A stretch of 64,000 bases of DNA, from contig NW_026971562.1 of the NCBI RefSeq assembly GCF_963678635.1, positions 126,001 through 190,000 on the forward strand, given 5' to 3'. The stretch is from Symsagittifera roscoffensis (Eukaryota; Xenacoelomorpha; Acoela; Convolutidae). A program made the translations under genes and the position numbers. Below are positions 30,932 through 41,632 of the stretch, in pieces. The notes beneath the pieces are model-generated. The model was not told the DNA's origin, ran no database searches, and saw nothing but the letters and a program-made list of their open reading frames with translations. The stretch's first letter is position 1. Each line of letters begins with the position of its first letter.

Positions 30932-31515
30932 TCATACATCTCCGGCTGCTAGTTCGTCTGGCTGTATCTTATCAATCAAGAAGTCATCCCCGTACCTGTT
31001 GTACCTCATGCCTGTCCGTTTACGATTACCACTCCTGGTCCCCAATGGTATTGGTAGGTCTGGCTCCATCCACTTTGGCACCTCACTCTGCTCCGGATCA
31101 TTCCAGTCTTCCTCCACAAACGATCCCGCTTCAGAGTCCGCCTCTACCTTTTCATTGTCATCCAAACTCAAGCTCTCCAAACTCATTTTTCTCTCTGGTG
31201 CCTTTCTCATTTACCTCACACGCTGGCTCCACCAGTAGGTATTCAAGTCCATCCATGTCCTGTGGTATGCACCAGTCCTCTGGGGATGGGATGTGGGGCT
31301 TCAGGTTTTCATAATGTGCTGCTCGCCCCGTACTCAAGCGATAGAACCGTCCTTGTTGGTGTACTTCCGTTATCATGAATGGTCCTCTCCATTTCTTGAG
31401 TAGTTTCTTTGTCCCCTTGGGCGGTATGACGTTCTGGAAATGCCCACACGTACTGGCCCACTTCATATGGTTTCGCTCCTAGTATCTTCTCTTCATATTT
31501 CTTGCGCTGTCTCAA
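30932..31515 (-). pseudogene. Pol C-terminus: integrase C-terminal domain and acidic tail
   Basis: Frames 31309-31515, 31158-31466 and 30932-31210 give GAKPYEVGQYVWAF, then KLLKKWRGPFMITEVHQQG and YENLKPHIPSPEDWC. This is the SH3-like C-terminal domain typical of Gypsy integrases (GPxxI followed by YRL and HxxNLKP-like text). An acidic tail (SFVEEDWNDPEQSEVPKW) ends at the stop near 30932 after DDFLIDKIQPDEL. The frameshifts show decay. No chromodomain was seen. Confidence 0.75.
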
Positions 31516-32286
31516 TTTGTGCCTGCGCAGTGTTCCTCCTGCAGAGCTCGTTTAGTTCCTGCTGTCTCCTGATCGCCTCTTTCACGTAAGCTTGAGGCGA
31601 ACTCCTCTTCCCTTCTTATTCTGGGTAAAAGAATATCAGGGCATTGCTCTCTCCCTGCCTGTTAACATCATGAAAGGAGTGATACCCGTTGTTGAGTGTT
31701 GCGTACTGTTGTACGCCCCTACGACTTGCGGCAGATATTTGTCCCAGTCCGTCATGTATCTTGAGCAGTATACCCTCAGCATGTTCACCAACGTTCTATT
31801 CTGTCTCTCTACCAACCCGTTGGTCTGAGGATGGTAGGTCGTTGAGTGTGCTTGAGCAATGTGTGACCTCTTCATCAATTATTTGGTCAAGTCCCCCAAA
31901 AAGGCTTTGCCCTTGTTTGACTGAAAAGCCATTGGACAACCATACCTTGATATCCAATGCGTTATCAGGTGGTCACAAGTCTCCTCTGCCGAGGCTGTCT
32001 GACACGGCACCGCTTCTGCCATCTTCGTCATGCAGATCTCTTGATGGTCTATCTGCAGCACCTCATTGATTTCCGAGCTTTCAACGGACTTGAGTGGGAA
32101 TTTTATCTTCCTTGGGTCCTTTACTTGCAGGCATGCGAGGCATGCATTCACCCACCTCTCGCAAGCTTTCCTTAATCCTGGCCAATCAAACCTGTGAAGT
32201 ATTCTCTGTTGCACTTTGTCTATCCCTTGGTGCCCCATTTGATCGTGTGATCTGAATAACACTTCTGTCTGATATCTTCTCCTCAT
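31516..32286 (-). pseudogene. Integrase catalytic region, inactivated
   Basis: The HHCC zinc-binding module is visible: HDQMGHQG, then CLACLQ. The DDE core follows: IDHQEICMT (first Asp), QSNKGKAF where the second Asp is expected (now Asn, codon at 31915-31917), and TYHPQTNGLVERQNRTL (Glu). About 15 residues seem to be missing between ICMTK and AEAVPCQTAS. An in-frame TAA just after LGDLTK separates 31879-32286 from 31636-31878. The enzyme would insert the cDNA into the genome; this copy cannot. Confidence 0.9.
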
Positions 32287-33394
32287 CTTTTCTGTTGCAA
32301 GCTACCACCCCATCAGCTGTATGATAGAGCAAATCTTTTCTTTCCTTGTAGAACTGGCTCAAGATCTTGTAGCTGTCTTCCTCCAGGTCCCCTTTCTCTT
32401 TGGACCCTGTCCGGATCCATTGGGAGAGGTTGCTTGTCATCTTGTCATTCTTTTGGGCCCTTATCAGGTCTGACAGCCTATATCTCGCTTTGACATGCAC
32501 TTCTCCATTCATTTCTCCTGGATTTTGGATGTCATCCTTCAGCTTCACGCATACTATCCTCTTCATTATCTTCATTTCATCTTCTGGCACCAGATTTGTT
32601 CTGACATTTGAGTTGCATGATAGTTCCCTGAATGGTTTCCTTGAAGCCGCAATTCTCTCATGTTCTTCACCTCCTCGTACTTCTTGTTTGTCCTAATTGT
32701 ACGTTACCGAGGAGGGATCTGTTTGTAGCTCCCTGTTGCAGTGTCTCATTTTCTCTTCCGCCAGTATCATGCATAGACTATCCTGGTCATCGCTGCTTAC
32801 TTTCGAATCTTCATCCCATACTTCACACTCCCCGGACAATTTTCCCCTTCCAGTATCCTCTTCCTCCGTGGACGTGGACGTGGACCACTCCCCGGACTCT
32901 TGACCTAGTCCCAGGTGTTCAGCTTCTTCCTTGAACGCCACCTTCTTTTTCCTAACCCGATTCCGTTCAAGTATGTCATCCGGGATTTTTTCAAACAGTG
33001 ACTGCACGATTTCTTTCCCATCAGGGTTAGTCTCCTTTGAGGTGTTTTTACCGCTAACTGTCTTGCTCCTTCGCAGTATTGTGACTTCCGGTTCCTCCTT
33101 ACCCTTTTCTTGGATCACGGGTTTGTCATCTGCTAGTTTCTGGAGTAACCTCATCAAGTCCTCATCTATTTGTGAATCTCCCGTTTCTACCTGTTTGAGA
33201 TCATAGCCTTTTGCCTTGAGCGTCTCCCTCACAATCTTTGACATGAGTATTGTACCTATCGGCATCCCTCGGGTCTTCTTCAAGATTGTTTTCTCTGGAG
33301 GTTCTTTTCGTAGTTCGGGGTGATCTTCAAATGGTTTGCCTGATTTGTCGAGCCATCTCGTGAGTGGAAGACTGGCATACGTTTCCTTATCCAT
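32287..33394 (-). pseudogene. Long RNase H-integrase linker
   Basis: Two same-frame pieces (32693-33394 and 32186-32590) form a linker of more than 300 codons. It starts MDKETYASLPLTRWLDKSG and runs through Lys/Glu-rich and acidic text (EWSTSTSTEEEDTGRG) to YRLSDLIRAQKND just before the zinc-binding module. It is much longer than the short connection found in most Gypsy elements. No catalytic motif was seen. Confidence 0.65.
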
Positions 33395-34047
33395 GAAGGA
33401 GAAGCCTTCCTTGATTTCAGGCCTATCCGCCTCCCTTCTTGTCTCTCGTAGAACTCCGTCTTCCTACTCAAGCTATCAGCCTTTTGATGTCTGTCTCGTG
33501 TTCTATGCTCAATTATCAAGTTGTACCATTCCAGGCGAACTATCCATTTCCCAATGTAGCTTTGGTCCATCGAGTATGTCTTCAGCCAGCTGAGTGCCCC
33601 GTTGTCGACTCGCAGCGTGAATGGCTCACTGCCTAGGTATGCTCTATATTTCTCGACAAAGGTGACCACCGCGAACATCTCTGCCTTCGGTGCCCCATAC
33701 TTCCTTTCCGTATTACTTAAGACTTTGCTCCCGTACGCTATTGGTCTTAAGACTGTCTTCCCGTTCCATTCTTGTTCTTGATGGAGAATTCCAGAAATCG
33801 CGACTACCGACGCATCCGTATCCCGAACGTACCTCCCCTTCTTCGTTGGCATCCCTAGCACGGGTGCCTCGCACAACTCTTTCTTTATTCTCCGAAATGA
33901 TTCTTCCACGTGAACTTCTTGCCCTTGTGTCTCATTAATTGTTGCATCGGGTATACGTTGTCCGCATAGCCCTTGATGATTTCTCTGTAGTAATTCGCAA
34001 AACCCAGGATCCTCATCAACTGGTGTTCCGTTTTTGGCGATTTCCAA
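33280..34047 (-). pseudogene. RNase H domain
   Basis: The ORF covers the RT connection and RNase H-like region: KKELCEAPVLGMPTKKGR, then RDTDASVVAISGILHQEQE (catalytic Asp region) and ISGILHQ. It continues with PIAYGSKVLS, AEMFAVVTFVEKYRAYL (Glu region), LRVDNGALSWL (Asp region) and HQKADSLSRK. All usual RNase H landmarks of Gypsy pol are there. A frameshift separates it from the RT ORF near 33890, and another lies near 33400 before the linker. Confidence 0.9.
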
Positions 34048-34694
34048 GTTGGGACTGCTTCTACTGCATCTGGATCTGGTCTAATGCCGTGCCTGTCCAC
34101 CATCCTGCCCAAGTATTTTATCGAATCCTTGAGTATCTCGCACTCTGATGGTTTACACTTTAGCCCCGACCTCTTCATACATGCAAACACCTCTTCCAGT
34201 CGCTCGATGTGATCTTCTAGTGTGGGCGTCGCTATTAGCACGTCATCCACATAGCACATTACCAGATTGCCGTACTTCTTTGTCACACCTATCAGCGCAT
34301 GTGCCATCAACCGTTGAAATGTAGCCGTGGCATTGCAAAGACCAAACGGCATTCGTTTTCATTGAAACAACCCCAAGTCGAAGGCGAACCCTGTTTTGTA
34401 TCTGTCCTGTTTCCTCAGTGGGACCTGCCAGAAAGCCGAACCTAAATCAAGAGTCGTAAAAAATTTTGCATCACCTACCTTCGATAGGCTTTCATCAATC
34501 CTAGGTATGGGATAGGCATCCTTCACCGTGACGGAGTTCAGGTATCGAAAGTCACAAGAGAACCTCAATTGGTCTCCTTTCTTTTTGGCCATCACTACTC
34601 CACACGCCCACGGTGATTTGAATGGTTCTATCATATCACACTCTAGTAGTGTCTCGATAAATTTCCTACACGCATCCGATTTGTGTGGGGTCAC
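33885..34694 (-). pseudogene. Reverse transcriptase domain, one nonsense codon
   Basis: RT motifs in order: DMIEPFKSPWACGVVMAKKK, LRFSCDFRYLN, AYPIPRIDESL, FFTTLDLGSAFWQVPL (catalytic Asp), then LFQ followed by TGA, then MPFGLCNATATFQRLM, CYVDDVLIATPT (YVDD box), LKCKPSECEI and LGFANYYREII. The two ORFs are in the same frame and separated only by a TGA at 34359-34361, where Trp (TGG) is expected. It clearly belongs to Ty3/Gypsy. Confidence 0.95.
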
Positions 34695-35340
34695 GCGCCT
34701 CGCCCCTCCCTGTGCGGTACCGCATTCTCTTCAAGTTCTTTTTCATGCTTGACAAAATTACAACATCCAATGTCTGCCTTATGTTTCGAAAAAACATCCT
34801 CATTCCGCTCCAGTACATCCTTGATGGCTTCGAGCTGTTCGTCGGTTACCTTGCCCCTTAAATGCTCTATCTCGGGAAGAACCGGTTTCTCCCTCTGCAT
34901 TTCATCTAGTGTAGGTCTTTCCAGAAAATTCGAACAGCTCGAAAGTCCATCGTCTGTCTCTGACTTAAGTGATTTTACAAGAGCTGATGAACCATTTATT
35001 TTCCTTAATAGTCTCAAGATAGAAATTTGGTCCCTATGGTTGGGACAATCAATAACTTCATTCTATTTTGGATTTTGAGTCATTTCTTATCGAGTTTTAA
35101 AGCATACCCCAGCTTCCTCCCCCTCTGTATCGTGAAGGGTATGTCAAGAGTATTCAACAAGACACTGACGCAGAGGCCATTCTTGGTTATCGAGAAGGAT
35201 CTTCCTAAAACAGCAGCACTTTGGCTATTAGGATTTGGGACTATGCATACTTGCTTGTTATCACTTAGTTCATTATAATTCTTCATTCGCAAGCTTACAA
35301 TTGCCGCTTCGTTCGCTTTCAGCCTCACCCTCGTACTCAA
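34691..35340 (-). pseudogene. Protease-RT connector
   Basis: Two ORFs in different frames (35080-35340 and 34691-35017) encode the connector typical of Gypsy pol. It includes VLLNTLDIPFTIQRGRKLGY and VLERNEDVFSKHKADIGCCN with HREG, the sequence just upstream of the RT fingers. A frameshift near 34690 separates it from RT. Confidence 0.75.
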
Positions 35341-36334
35341 GAATAGCGATGTTTTTTTTCATTCGCACTATTAAGTTTACCGGTTTAATTGCGTACCTCC
35401 TATCCGGGTTCCGTATCCTGAACATTGCATTGTTTAGATAAATTGTTACATCGAAATTCCTGATGAAGTCTCTGCCTAAAATGATTTGATCAGACTCATC
35501 CAGATTCTCTACCACGAGAAAGCTCATCCACAGATTTCGTTCCCCCGGGCTTAGGGCTAATATTGGCGTTCTGTCTAGCAACCGCAGCGCCCCTTTGTTA
35601 GCAGCTGACAACCGTATTCTCGAGTCTATTAAATCGTTTTTGTTGAAGCCCATTCGTTCCCAAGTTTCGATTGGTAAAACACTCAAGACTGCTCCCGTGT
35701 CAAGAAACCCACGTAACTGAGTCTTCTTGCCATTTATGTAAAGCGCATGTGCTGATACGTCTGCCTCTCTTCCGATGTGCATTGCATCTTCTTCAAGCAT
35801 AGCGCAGTGTCCATTCGATCTCACTTTTAACTCTTCTTTGCCCACGTAGATATGCCCCACTAGGTCTTCATCACATGCTATCATGGTTTTCATATAGATG
35901 TTTTTCCCATCTATATTTAGCATCACCTCATGCGGACCATAAGCTTCTGTATACCTGTTATCAACACGGACTGACTTGCTGCCGCCTTTTGTGAGTAGCG
36001 CCCTCAAGGCTCTAGAAGTCGTCTGTGGGCTTATAGCACTCAAGTAATCTGCGTACACATCAATATGCATTATCGTCTGGTCGCTGGGTTCGCTCAGGTT
36101 TCTCGTTAGTTCAGGGCCGCCCACGGTGATTATTGAAATTATTCTGGCTCCGATCTTCGTTATGCCGAATGGCTTTCCATCACCTTTTTCAGTGTTGCAA
36201 TTTCCACTCTTCGTCGACCCTGCTACAGCTTCTGGTATCGGCACCGAGCAACCTAACGTCCTCTTCAGTTTCTGTCTTTCGATCATTTGCTTTAGTCGTT
36301 GCTCTATTTCCTTCGCCGCTAGCTCCTGTTTCAC
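35273..36334 (-). pseudogene. Aspartic protease with N-terminal coil
   Basis: In this 353-codon ORF, the retropepsin motif RGFLDTGAVLSVLP lies at residues 208-221 (catalytic Asp212) and the second landmark, QIILGRDFIRNFDV, at about 283-296. Residues 1-30 are a helical EQRLKQMIERQKLK region continuing from gag. The protease would cleave the polyprotein. The ORF is in the same frame as gag (36362-37330), separated by a TAG at about 36361-36365. The protease core itself is unbroken. Confidence 0.9.
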
Positions 36335-36361
36335 TTTATTGATAGCCTCTGCCGCCGCTTT

Positions 36362-37330
36362 CTAATAATTTATCTCTAGGGCATTTCTGGCTATGGCATC
36401 TATTGCACTATGGACATGCGTTACAGCGTTCACTGTCTTCGTTGGCAGTTCCGCACTCGGTGTCTCCAAGTTTTTCGTTTCAAACTCAGTTTGTCTATTT
36501 CTCCGGTTCTGCACCGCTGCTAACGCCAATTTGTGCTTGGGGTGACTCTGGTTTTCGACTGCCTCCCAAAACAATGGACAGTCCATCCTGAAGTGCCCAT
36601 CTTGATTGCACAAGAAGCATCTTGCTTCTATTTTGATGATCAAGCCACTATAGAAATCGTGTTCTTCCATCGGGTTCATATCTTCCTCATCGGATGCATA
36701 TCCCAAACTCTTCATGCCCTGCTTGTCTGTTGTGCAATCCGCCACGTGATGATCAGCTGACCCGCAGTTTGTGCATGATCTACTTTTGTCCATGTCATCT
36801 CTGGGCTTGTACCTTGACGACCTTTGTGGTTGATTCCCCTCTTGCATATTCCTGTTATCTGAATATGAGTATTTCTTGGGTTTCATTAGCATGTACTCTC
36901 TTGACTTCGGTCTCATCTCTTCTGGAGTCGGTGCAAAATCTTTCGACATTGTATAGTATGTTGCTAACATTGTCCTCAAGTCGTCACTTTTTACCCCATC
37001 AATGAACTTTGAGGCGATGCTAAAGTTTCTTCTGTTTGTCGACTCTTCAGGGTCACTCCTTCGTCTCAAGCTGTCAAGATCATCCAGGAACCGATGAATT
37101 GATTCATCGTCCCTTTGCCTTATTTTTTCAAATCGCATCATTGCTTGGTGACCCTTCATGCCTGACCCAAATCGATTCAGCAATATCTCGAAGATTTTAT
37201 CCGCAGTGTCGCGTTCCTCTTCTTTCTTTGCAACCACGCATTTCAACGCTGTGCTTTCTAAGTTGCTGAGTATCGCCGTGCAGGCTTGTCTCTCATCGTT
37301 CAAGTTGTCTTGTTCCAAATGTAATCTCAT
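36362..37330 (-). pseudogene. Gag capsid and nucleocapsid with two CCHC knuckles
   Basis: The Retrotrans_gag-like helical segment includes FEILLNRFGSGMKGHQAM and DESIHRFLDDLDSLRRR, with IASKFIDGVKSDDLRTML. Two zinc knuckles of form CX2CX4HX4C follow: CTNCGSADHHVADC (Cys186-Cys199) and CFLCNQDGHFRMDC (Cys238-Cys251). Gag packages the element RNA. The first Met is only the first after frame breaks; gag text continues upstream in other frames to 38642. Confidence 0.85.
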
Positions 37331-37750
37331 AACTTTGACCCAAGTACCAATGCATCCGTCCTAATCATCTTTGAATTCTTTCGGCTTCTTGAAAGTTTTC
37401 GTGGATTTGCCCCCTCCTCTATCGCTCGAGTCAGTGTTCCTCGTGGCGAAGGCTTCTAGTGTCCTGTTCACATCTCCCATGTGCTTGCCCACGCCATAGC
37501 ATCCGGTCCCACGTTATTGTGAGTCGTGGAATCTCCTGGACCACTCGTCGTATTTGCTGTTCCACTTTTCATAAATGTTTTGGCCCCCCGGTGTTTGCTC
37601 GCCGCCTCCCGGGGTAATGGTAATGGTGTTGATTGCCATTTGTCCCGTTGTGGTTCCACGAAGTCAACTCTGTTGCCTTGCGTTCGATCCGCTGCCGGCC
37701 TGTCTTGTGACGTTTCTCAAGATGGTGTCTAGTTTTCCCTGTATTGCACA

Positions 37751-38642
37751 TGAAATTTCAGCCTGGTTCCTACTCATTGTGTCCATTCTCGTTTCCAGAC
37801 ACCCCAAGTGGCTGTTATAGCATCATATCGTTGTTTCATTTCTTGTAAGTCTTTTTTGATGTTCTTCTCTCGTTCTTTGTCAGTGGCGTCTACCTTGTCT
37901 GACATCTGCTGAAGCTTTTCCTCTGTTGCTCTGGCCAGGTTGAAATAGCTTTCCAGGTACTCTTATTTGTTAATTCTTAATTCTTTCTTTATTAACTCTC
38001 TATCCTCCTCGCTGCACTTCAGTTTCTTGTCGATCTGATTTGCCTTGCCATCAAATCGCCCAGCTCAAGAGGAGTTGTTTTTTCATGGTTAGGTGTTGCT
38101 CCATCGGTGGCTACTGCCCCTTTCTTGACCTGGTCATCGTCTTGGTTCGCCTCTGTTGTTATCGTGGAAACTGTCCAAAATGTTCTGCCTTTCTCGGCTT
38201 TCGATTCTTCCGCTGCTACGTCTCTCGACTTCATTCCGACCATCATCGCTATCCTCTCTGTAAACGACGTTCTTTTTACTTGAGACTCGTCCTTTATTGT
38301 TTCTGGCGTCTTTTCCGTCGTTTCTTCCATAGTGTCTATCGGTGAGAATTCCATCGAATTTTGGTTTTGTTCCTCCGCATTCGGCATCGGTGTTGATTCC
38401 ATTGTCTTCTTCTCCATCTCATCATTACTCTGGTCTGGTGTCTCTAGATCGATCTCAATGGCAGGTTCCGTCTGTTTATTCTGTGCACTCTCTTTCATAC
38501 TTCTTGTGTTGACCATGCTCTTTGAAAAGTTCTTCCTTGTTATGCTTTGTCCAATCGTTTTCACTTTTTGCTGCGACGAGTTATGTTTTGTTTTTGACCC
38601 TGTAGCTCTTTTTTCAGCTATCGGTACCCGTCTTCGTCTCAT
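37751..38642 (-). CDS. Gag N-terminal region (207-codon ORF plus coiled coil)
   Basis: The first ORF downstream of the leader (38019-38642) starts MRRRRVPIAEKRATGSKTKH. It is basic at the N-terminus, then acidic and Ser/Thr-rich (EKKTMESTPMPNAEE), ending LGDLMARQIRSTRN. A second, overlapping frame continues as QIDKKLKCSEEDRELIKKEL and a coiled coil (LARATEEKLQQMSDKVD, KNIKKDLQEMKQRYDAI). In T1 a TAA interrupts this just before EYLESYF. Copies T2 and T3 have TAT there and remain open. Probably the matrix-like N-terminus of gag. Two further copies lie at 45297-45920 and 50762-51385. Confidence 0.6.
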
Positions 38643-38979
38643 GATTTTAATTTACAATTAATTCTATTTACAGTATTACTATATACAAAATTCTATTGTA
38701 AGGATAAAATCTCTTATGATAAAAATTAGTCAAAAGATATTTACAATGTAATTAAAATAACGTTTCCTATTCCCTCTTAAGCTTTATGAAAAAATTTATT
38801 TATTCGTGGTCCCAACAGTATTGGATCTATCGCGATTTAACGTTCCGACTAGTCCTATTGCTTTTAATTTAGCGATTAGTTATTTCAACCTGTCTTACTA
38901 CTCTTTAGTACCGTCACCCCACTTTTTTATAACGTTCCAAGACTTCCCGTTACAGTCCCCACTCTTCTATGTACTGTCC

Positions 38980-39735
38980 CAAGCTTTCTCTCTACTGTCC
39001 CAAGACTACTCAGTGCTGTCCCATTACTTCTTGTTAGTGTCCCAAGACCACTGTCCCAAGACCATTGTCCCATGACTAGTGTTCCAAGACCCTTGTCCCA
39101 AGACTAGTGTCCCAAGACTTGTGTCCCAAAACTACTGTCCCAAGACCAGTGTCCCAAGACTACTGTCCCAAGACTACTGTCCCAAGACTACTGTCCCAAG
39201 ACTAGTGTCCCCTGACCACTGTCCCAAGACCCTTGTCCCAAGACTACTGTCCCAAGACTACTGTCCCAAGACTACTGTCCCAAGACTACTGTCCCAAGAC
39301 TAGTGTCTCAAGACTAGTTTCCCAAGACTACTGTCCCAAGACTACTGTCCCAAGACCACTGTCCCAAGACCACTGTCACAAGACTACTGTCCCAGGACTA
39401 CTGTCCCAAGACTACTGTCCCAAGTCCACTGTCCCAAGACCACTGTCCCAAGACCACTGTCCCAAGACCGCTGTCCCAAGACCACTGTCCCCAGACCACT
39501 GTCCCAAAACCAGTCTCCCAAGACCGCACCGTCCCAAGACTGCACTGTCCCAAGATTGCATTGTCCCAAGACCGTACCGTCCCAAGACTGTACTGTCCCA
39601 AGACTGTACCAAGACTGCTCTGGCCCAAGACTGTCCCAAGACTGCACTGTCCTAAGACTGTCCCAAGACCGTCCCAAGACTGCACTGCCCCAAGACCGTC
39701 CCCAGACTGCACTGTCCCATGACTTCTTCGGTAGT
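38980..39735. repeat. 14-bp minisatellite (T1 leader)
   Basis: Dozens of copies of ctgtcccaagacta, with variants such as ctgtcccaagacca and ctgcactgtcccaagac. Period 14 (42 nt equals 14 codons) keeps several frames open on both strands. The array is in the transcribed leader of the element and recurs in T2 and T3. Confidence 0.95.
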
Positions 39736-40719
39736 GTCCCAAGACTTGTCACCAAGTGTCTGGATAGTAGGTTTTCTTCTTCTTTGTTGTGGGGACTCTT
39801 GAACCGCTGTACCTTGTACCACCCCTTGAGCTCTAGTAAAAATTTTCCCAAAAACCCTATCTTAATGGCCAAAAGCTTCAAATACTGACCCCCTTGTATT
39901 TATCTTCCTTTCGATGTTTCAGGCAATTTGAAGCCCAACTTGTTCGCAGGTATCTTGTGATCACCTGTTCGTTCAAATACCAATAACAAATTTTCACCAA
40001 AACGTAAAAATTTAAACAGGAAAAATAATAAAAAACAGAGAGATGTACTCACCTTAAATTCAAAGGTGACAGATGTCAACCTTTTTTCGAAAAAATGTCT
40101 GGTACCTGATTCCCACGCGTTTTCTTCCCCGACCGGGGTACCTACCTTAATTTGATCTTATTTATGATATCCGCTTCTTATATTTGACGCGTGTAAGATT
40201 CTATTGTAACTAAATCAATGATGTCGATTAATAAGTTACTCTAATGTGTCGTCCCTTTTTACAATTTACAACCGCCAACCTCTAACCTAACCAGCCCCCT
40301 TCTAACCTCCCTCCTCTTGTGCAAAAACGTTCCTCAAAACCGTGGGTTTCCGCTTATCCAATTTTACACTTATCTCCTATAATGTAATGTGGATTTTAAC
40401 GATACCCGTTTTGACCAACTTGAGAACTTGAGAACACCCCTTGGCGTCCTCCTCTTGTCGTTCTGGTTCCGTGCTGGTCGCTTCCTTGACGTGCACTGCA
40501 CTCGTCACCAGCACCGCCTCCTCAGTTGACTGGTCACCTGTTCCAAGCAAGTTTTCGGTGAGCGTGCCAGGAAGTTTTCTCGAGTTTTCTTAAAAAGCTA
40601 TCACGGTACAACCGGAAGGAATACGCGTTCCCGCTGAACCGTACCACCGGTACTCTAGAATGGGCATGCAGCCCGGAGCTGTGTCAAGTGGGCTCGACTC
40701 CGTAGTCATGATGTCGTAA

Positions 40720-40737
40720 AAACACCCAGGAGCGCCA
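40720..40737 (-). promoter_or_regulatory. Candidate primer-binding site
   Basis: Reading from the 5' LTR end on the minus strand, TGGCGCTCCTGGGTGTTT begins 11 bases after the LTR. It starts with TGG, as a site complementary to a tRNA CCA end should. I cannot say which tRNA would match. Confidence 0.3.
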
Positions 40738-40748
40738 TAAAAACACTA

Positions 40749-41632
40749 TGTAACATTCGTCTACTTCGGCCACATATGAGGCTTAAGAAAAATAGGCCCT
40801 GAAACCGTTGGCTCAAGAGTCAGGGACACTATCTCTTGTGTTTTTCTACCTCAAAACGGTTGGAGCCAATTCGGTTCACTTGCGACATGAGACTAAAACC
40901 CGTTACAGCTTAAAGGCCACTACCAAAATATCCCCCACTCTAGAAATAAGAACGTCCCCATACTTAGGTCTCAAAAAACCCAAAACACACGAACGCCGTC
41001 AAAAACAGGTTCGGAACAATCCGTACAGTTACTTTTTTTTAGACAGTAGAACTTTGAGATGAATCAATCAAAAACTCGCCTTATCTCAACATAACAATCA
41101 TAAAACACACTCGGGAAAATTAAATTGAGTACACACATATCAGCACACTTGAGGATTGGAGTAATTAAGCTAATTAGTAACTCAAGCATAAATACAATTG
41201 GATATAACTCGTGAAGTTTTCTATCAATGAATCCCAATTAAAGGAAATGAGTTTCAACTTGAGGCGATAGTTTTGGGTTCTGATCCATTGGGAGACTTCA
41301 TTTGTCCACCTTTCCACTGAAGGTTCACTCTGGTTCAGTTGAATTTCGATTCGCTCTCGTGAATATTCTGTCTCCTATATCAATATGAGACAGCTCTACC
41401 TTCGTTTTCTATGTCGGAAATTGCGAATAGCAATTTCCCACTGTTTTTATTTGACCACTATCCCGCAATTGTAATTCGGTCGTTCTGATTTTCTATTTCT
41501 GATATTATCAGTTTTCGCGAGAAAACTGAGCATGACAGGCCCAATTTAAATTTTGAAAAATTAAACTTCATCCCAAAACTACGTGTTTCATATTCCTCAA
41601 GGTCAAACTTCCAGATGTGACCGACTGGCACA
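40749..41632 (-). repeat. 5' LTR (884 bp)
   Basis: It is a direct repeat of the 3' LTR at 19480-20373, with the same TGTAAC...GGCACA ends in plus orientation. The junction ggcaca|GAGCTGTATTATAAC on its right leads straight into polB sequence. The same LTR/polB junction recurs at 47093/47094 and 55024/55025. Confidence 0.95.

Larger units (their letters stand above)
38643..40748 (-). other. 5' leader of the element
   Basis: This is about 2.1 kb between the gag N-terminal ORF and the 5' LTR. It holds a 14-bp minisatellite (about 38980-39735) and a GC-richer stretch near 40440-40700 adjoining the LTR. No sense-strand gene was recognised; the long frames in the minisatellite are a by-product of its period. 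T3 carries a longer version (51386-54139) including a 69-bp repeat missing here. Confidence 0.7.
19480..41632 (-). mobile_element. 22.15-kb Ty3/Gypsy-type LTR retrotransposon with ~10 kb of accessory coding sequence
   Basis: Two direct LTRs (19480-20373 and 40749-41632) begin TGTAACATT and end GGCACA in plus orientation. Between them, on the minus strand, are gag, protease, RT, RNase H and integrase in Gypsy order, then about 10 kb with macro-like, coiled-coil, SGNH and unrecognised coding sequence. PolB text stops at ...TTGGAG before 19480 and resumes GAGCTG at 41633. The element is therefore one insertion with a 3-bp GAG overlap, short for this superfamily. The copy is inactive (nonsense codons, frameshifts, integrase catalytic change). 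At 22 kb it is far longer than a usual Gypsy element of 5-10 kb. Confidence 0.9.

Noticed and set aside
21617-38661. Many plus-strand ORFs across the retrotransposon (for example 23432-23794, 33690-33938, 38332-38661)
   Set aside because: Shadows of the minus-strand gag, pol and accessory frames. They carry no motif and break independently of them.
39010-39735. CRISPR-like array
   Set aside because: The units are contiguous 14-mers without spacers, inside an eukaryotic retroelement leader.
40690-40737. tRNA gene near the 5' LTR (ggctcgactcc resembles a T arm)
   Set aside because: No matching acceptor, D or anticodon stems could be folded; the region is the element's primer-site neighbourhood.
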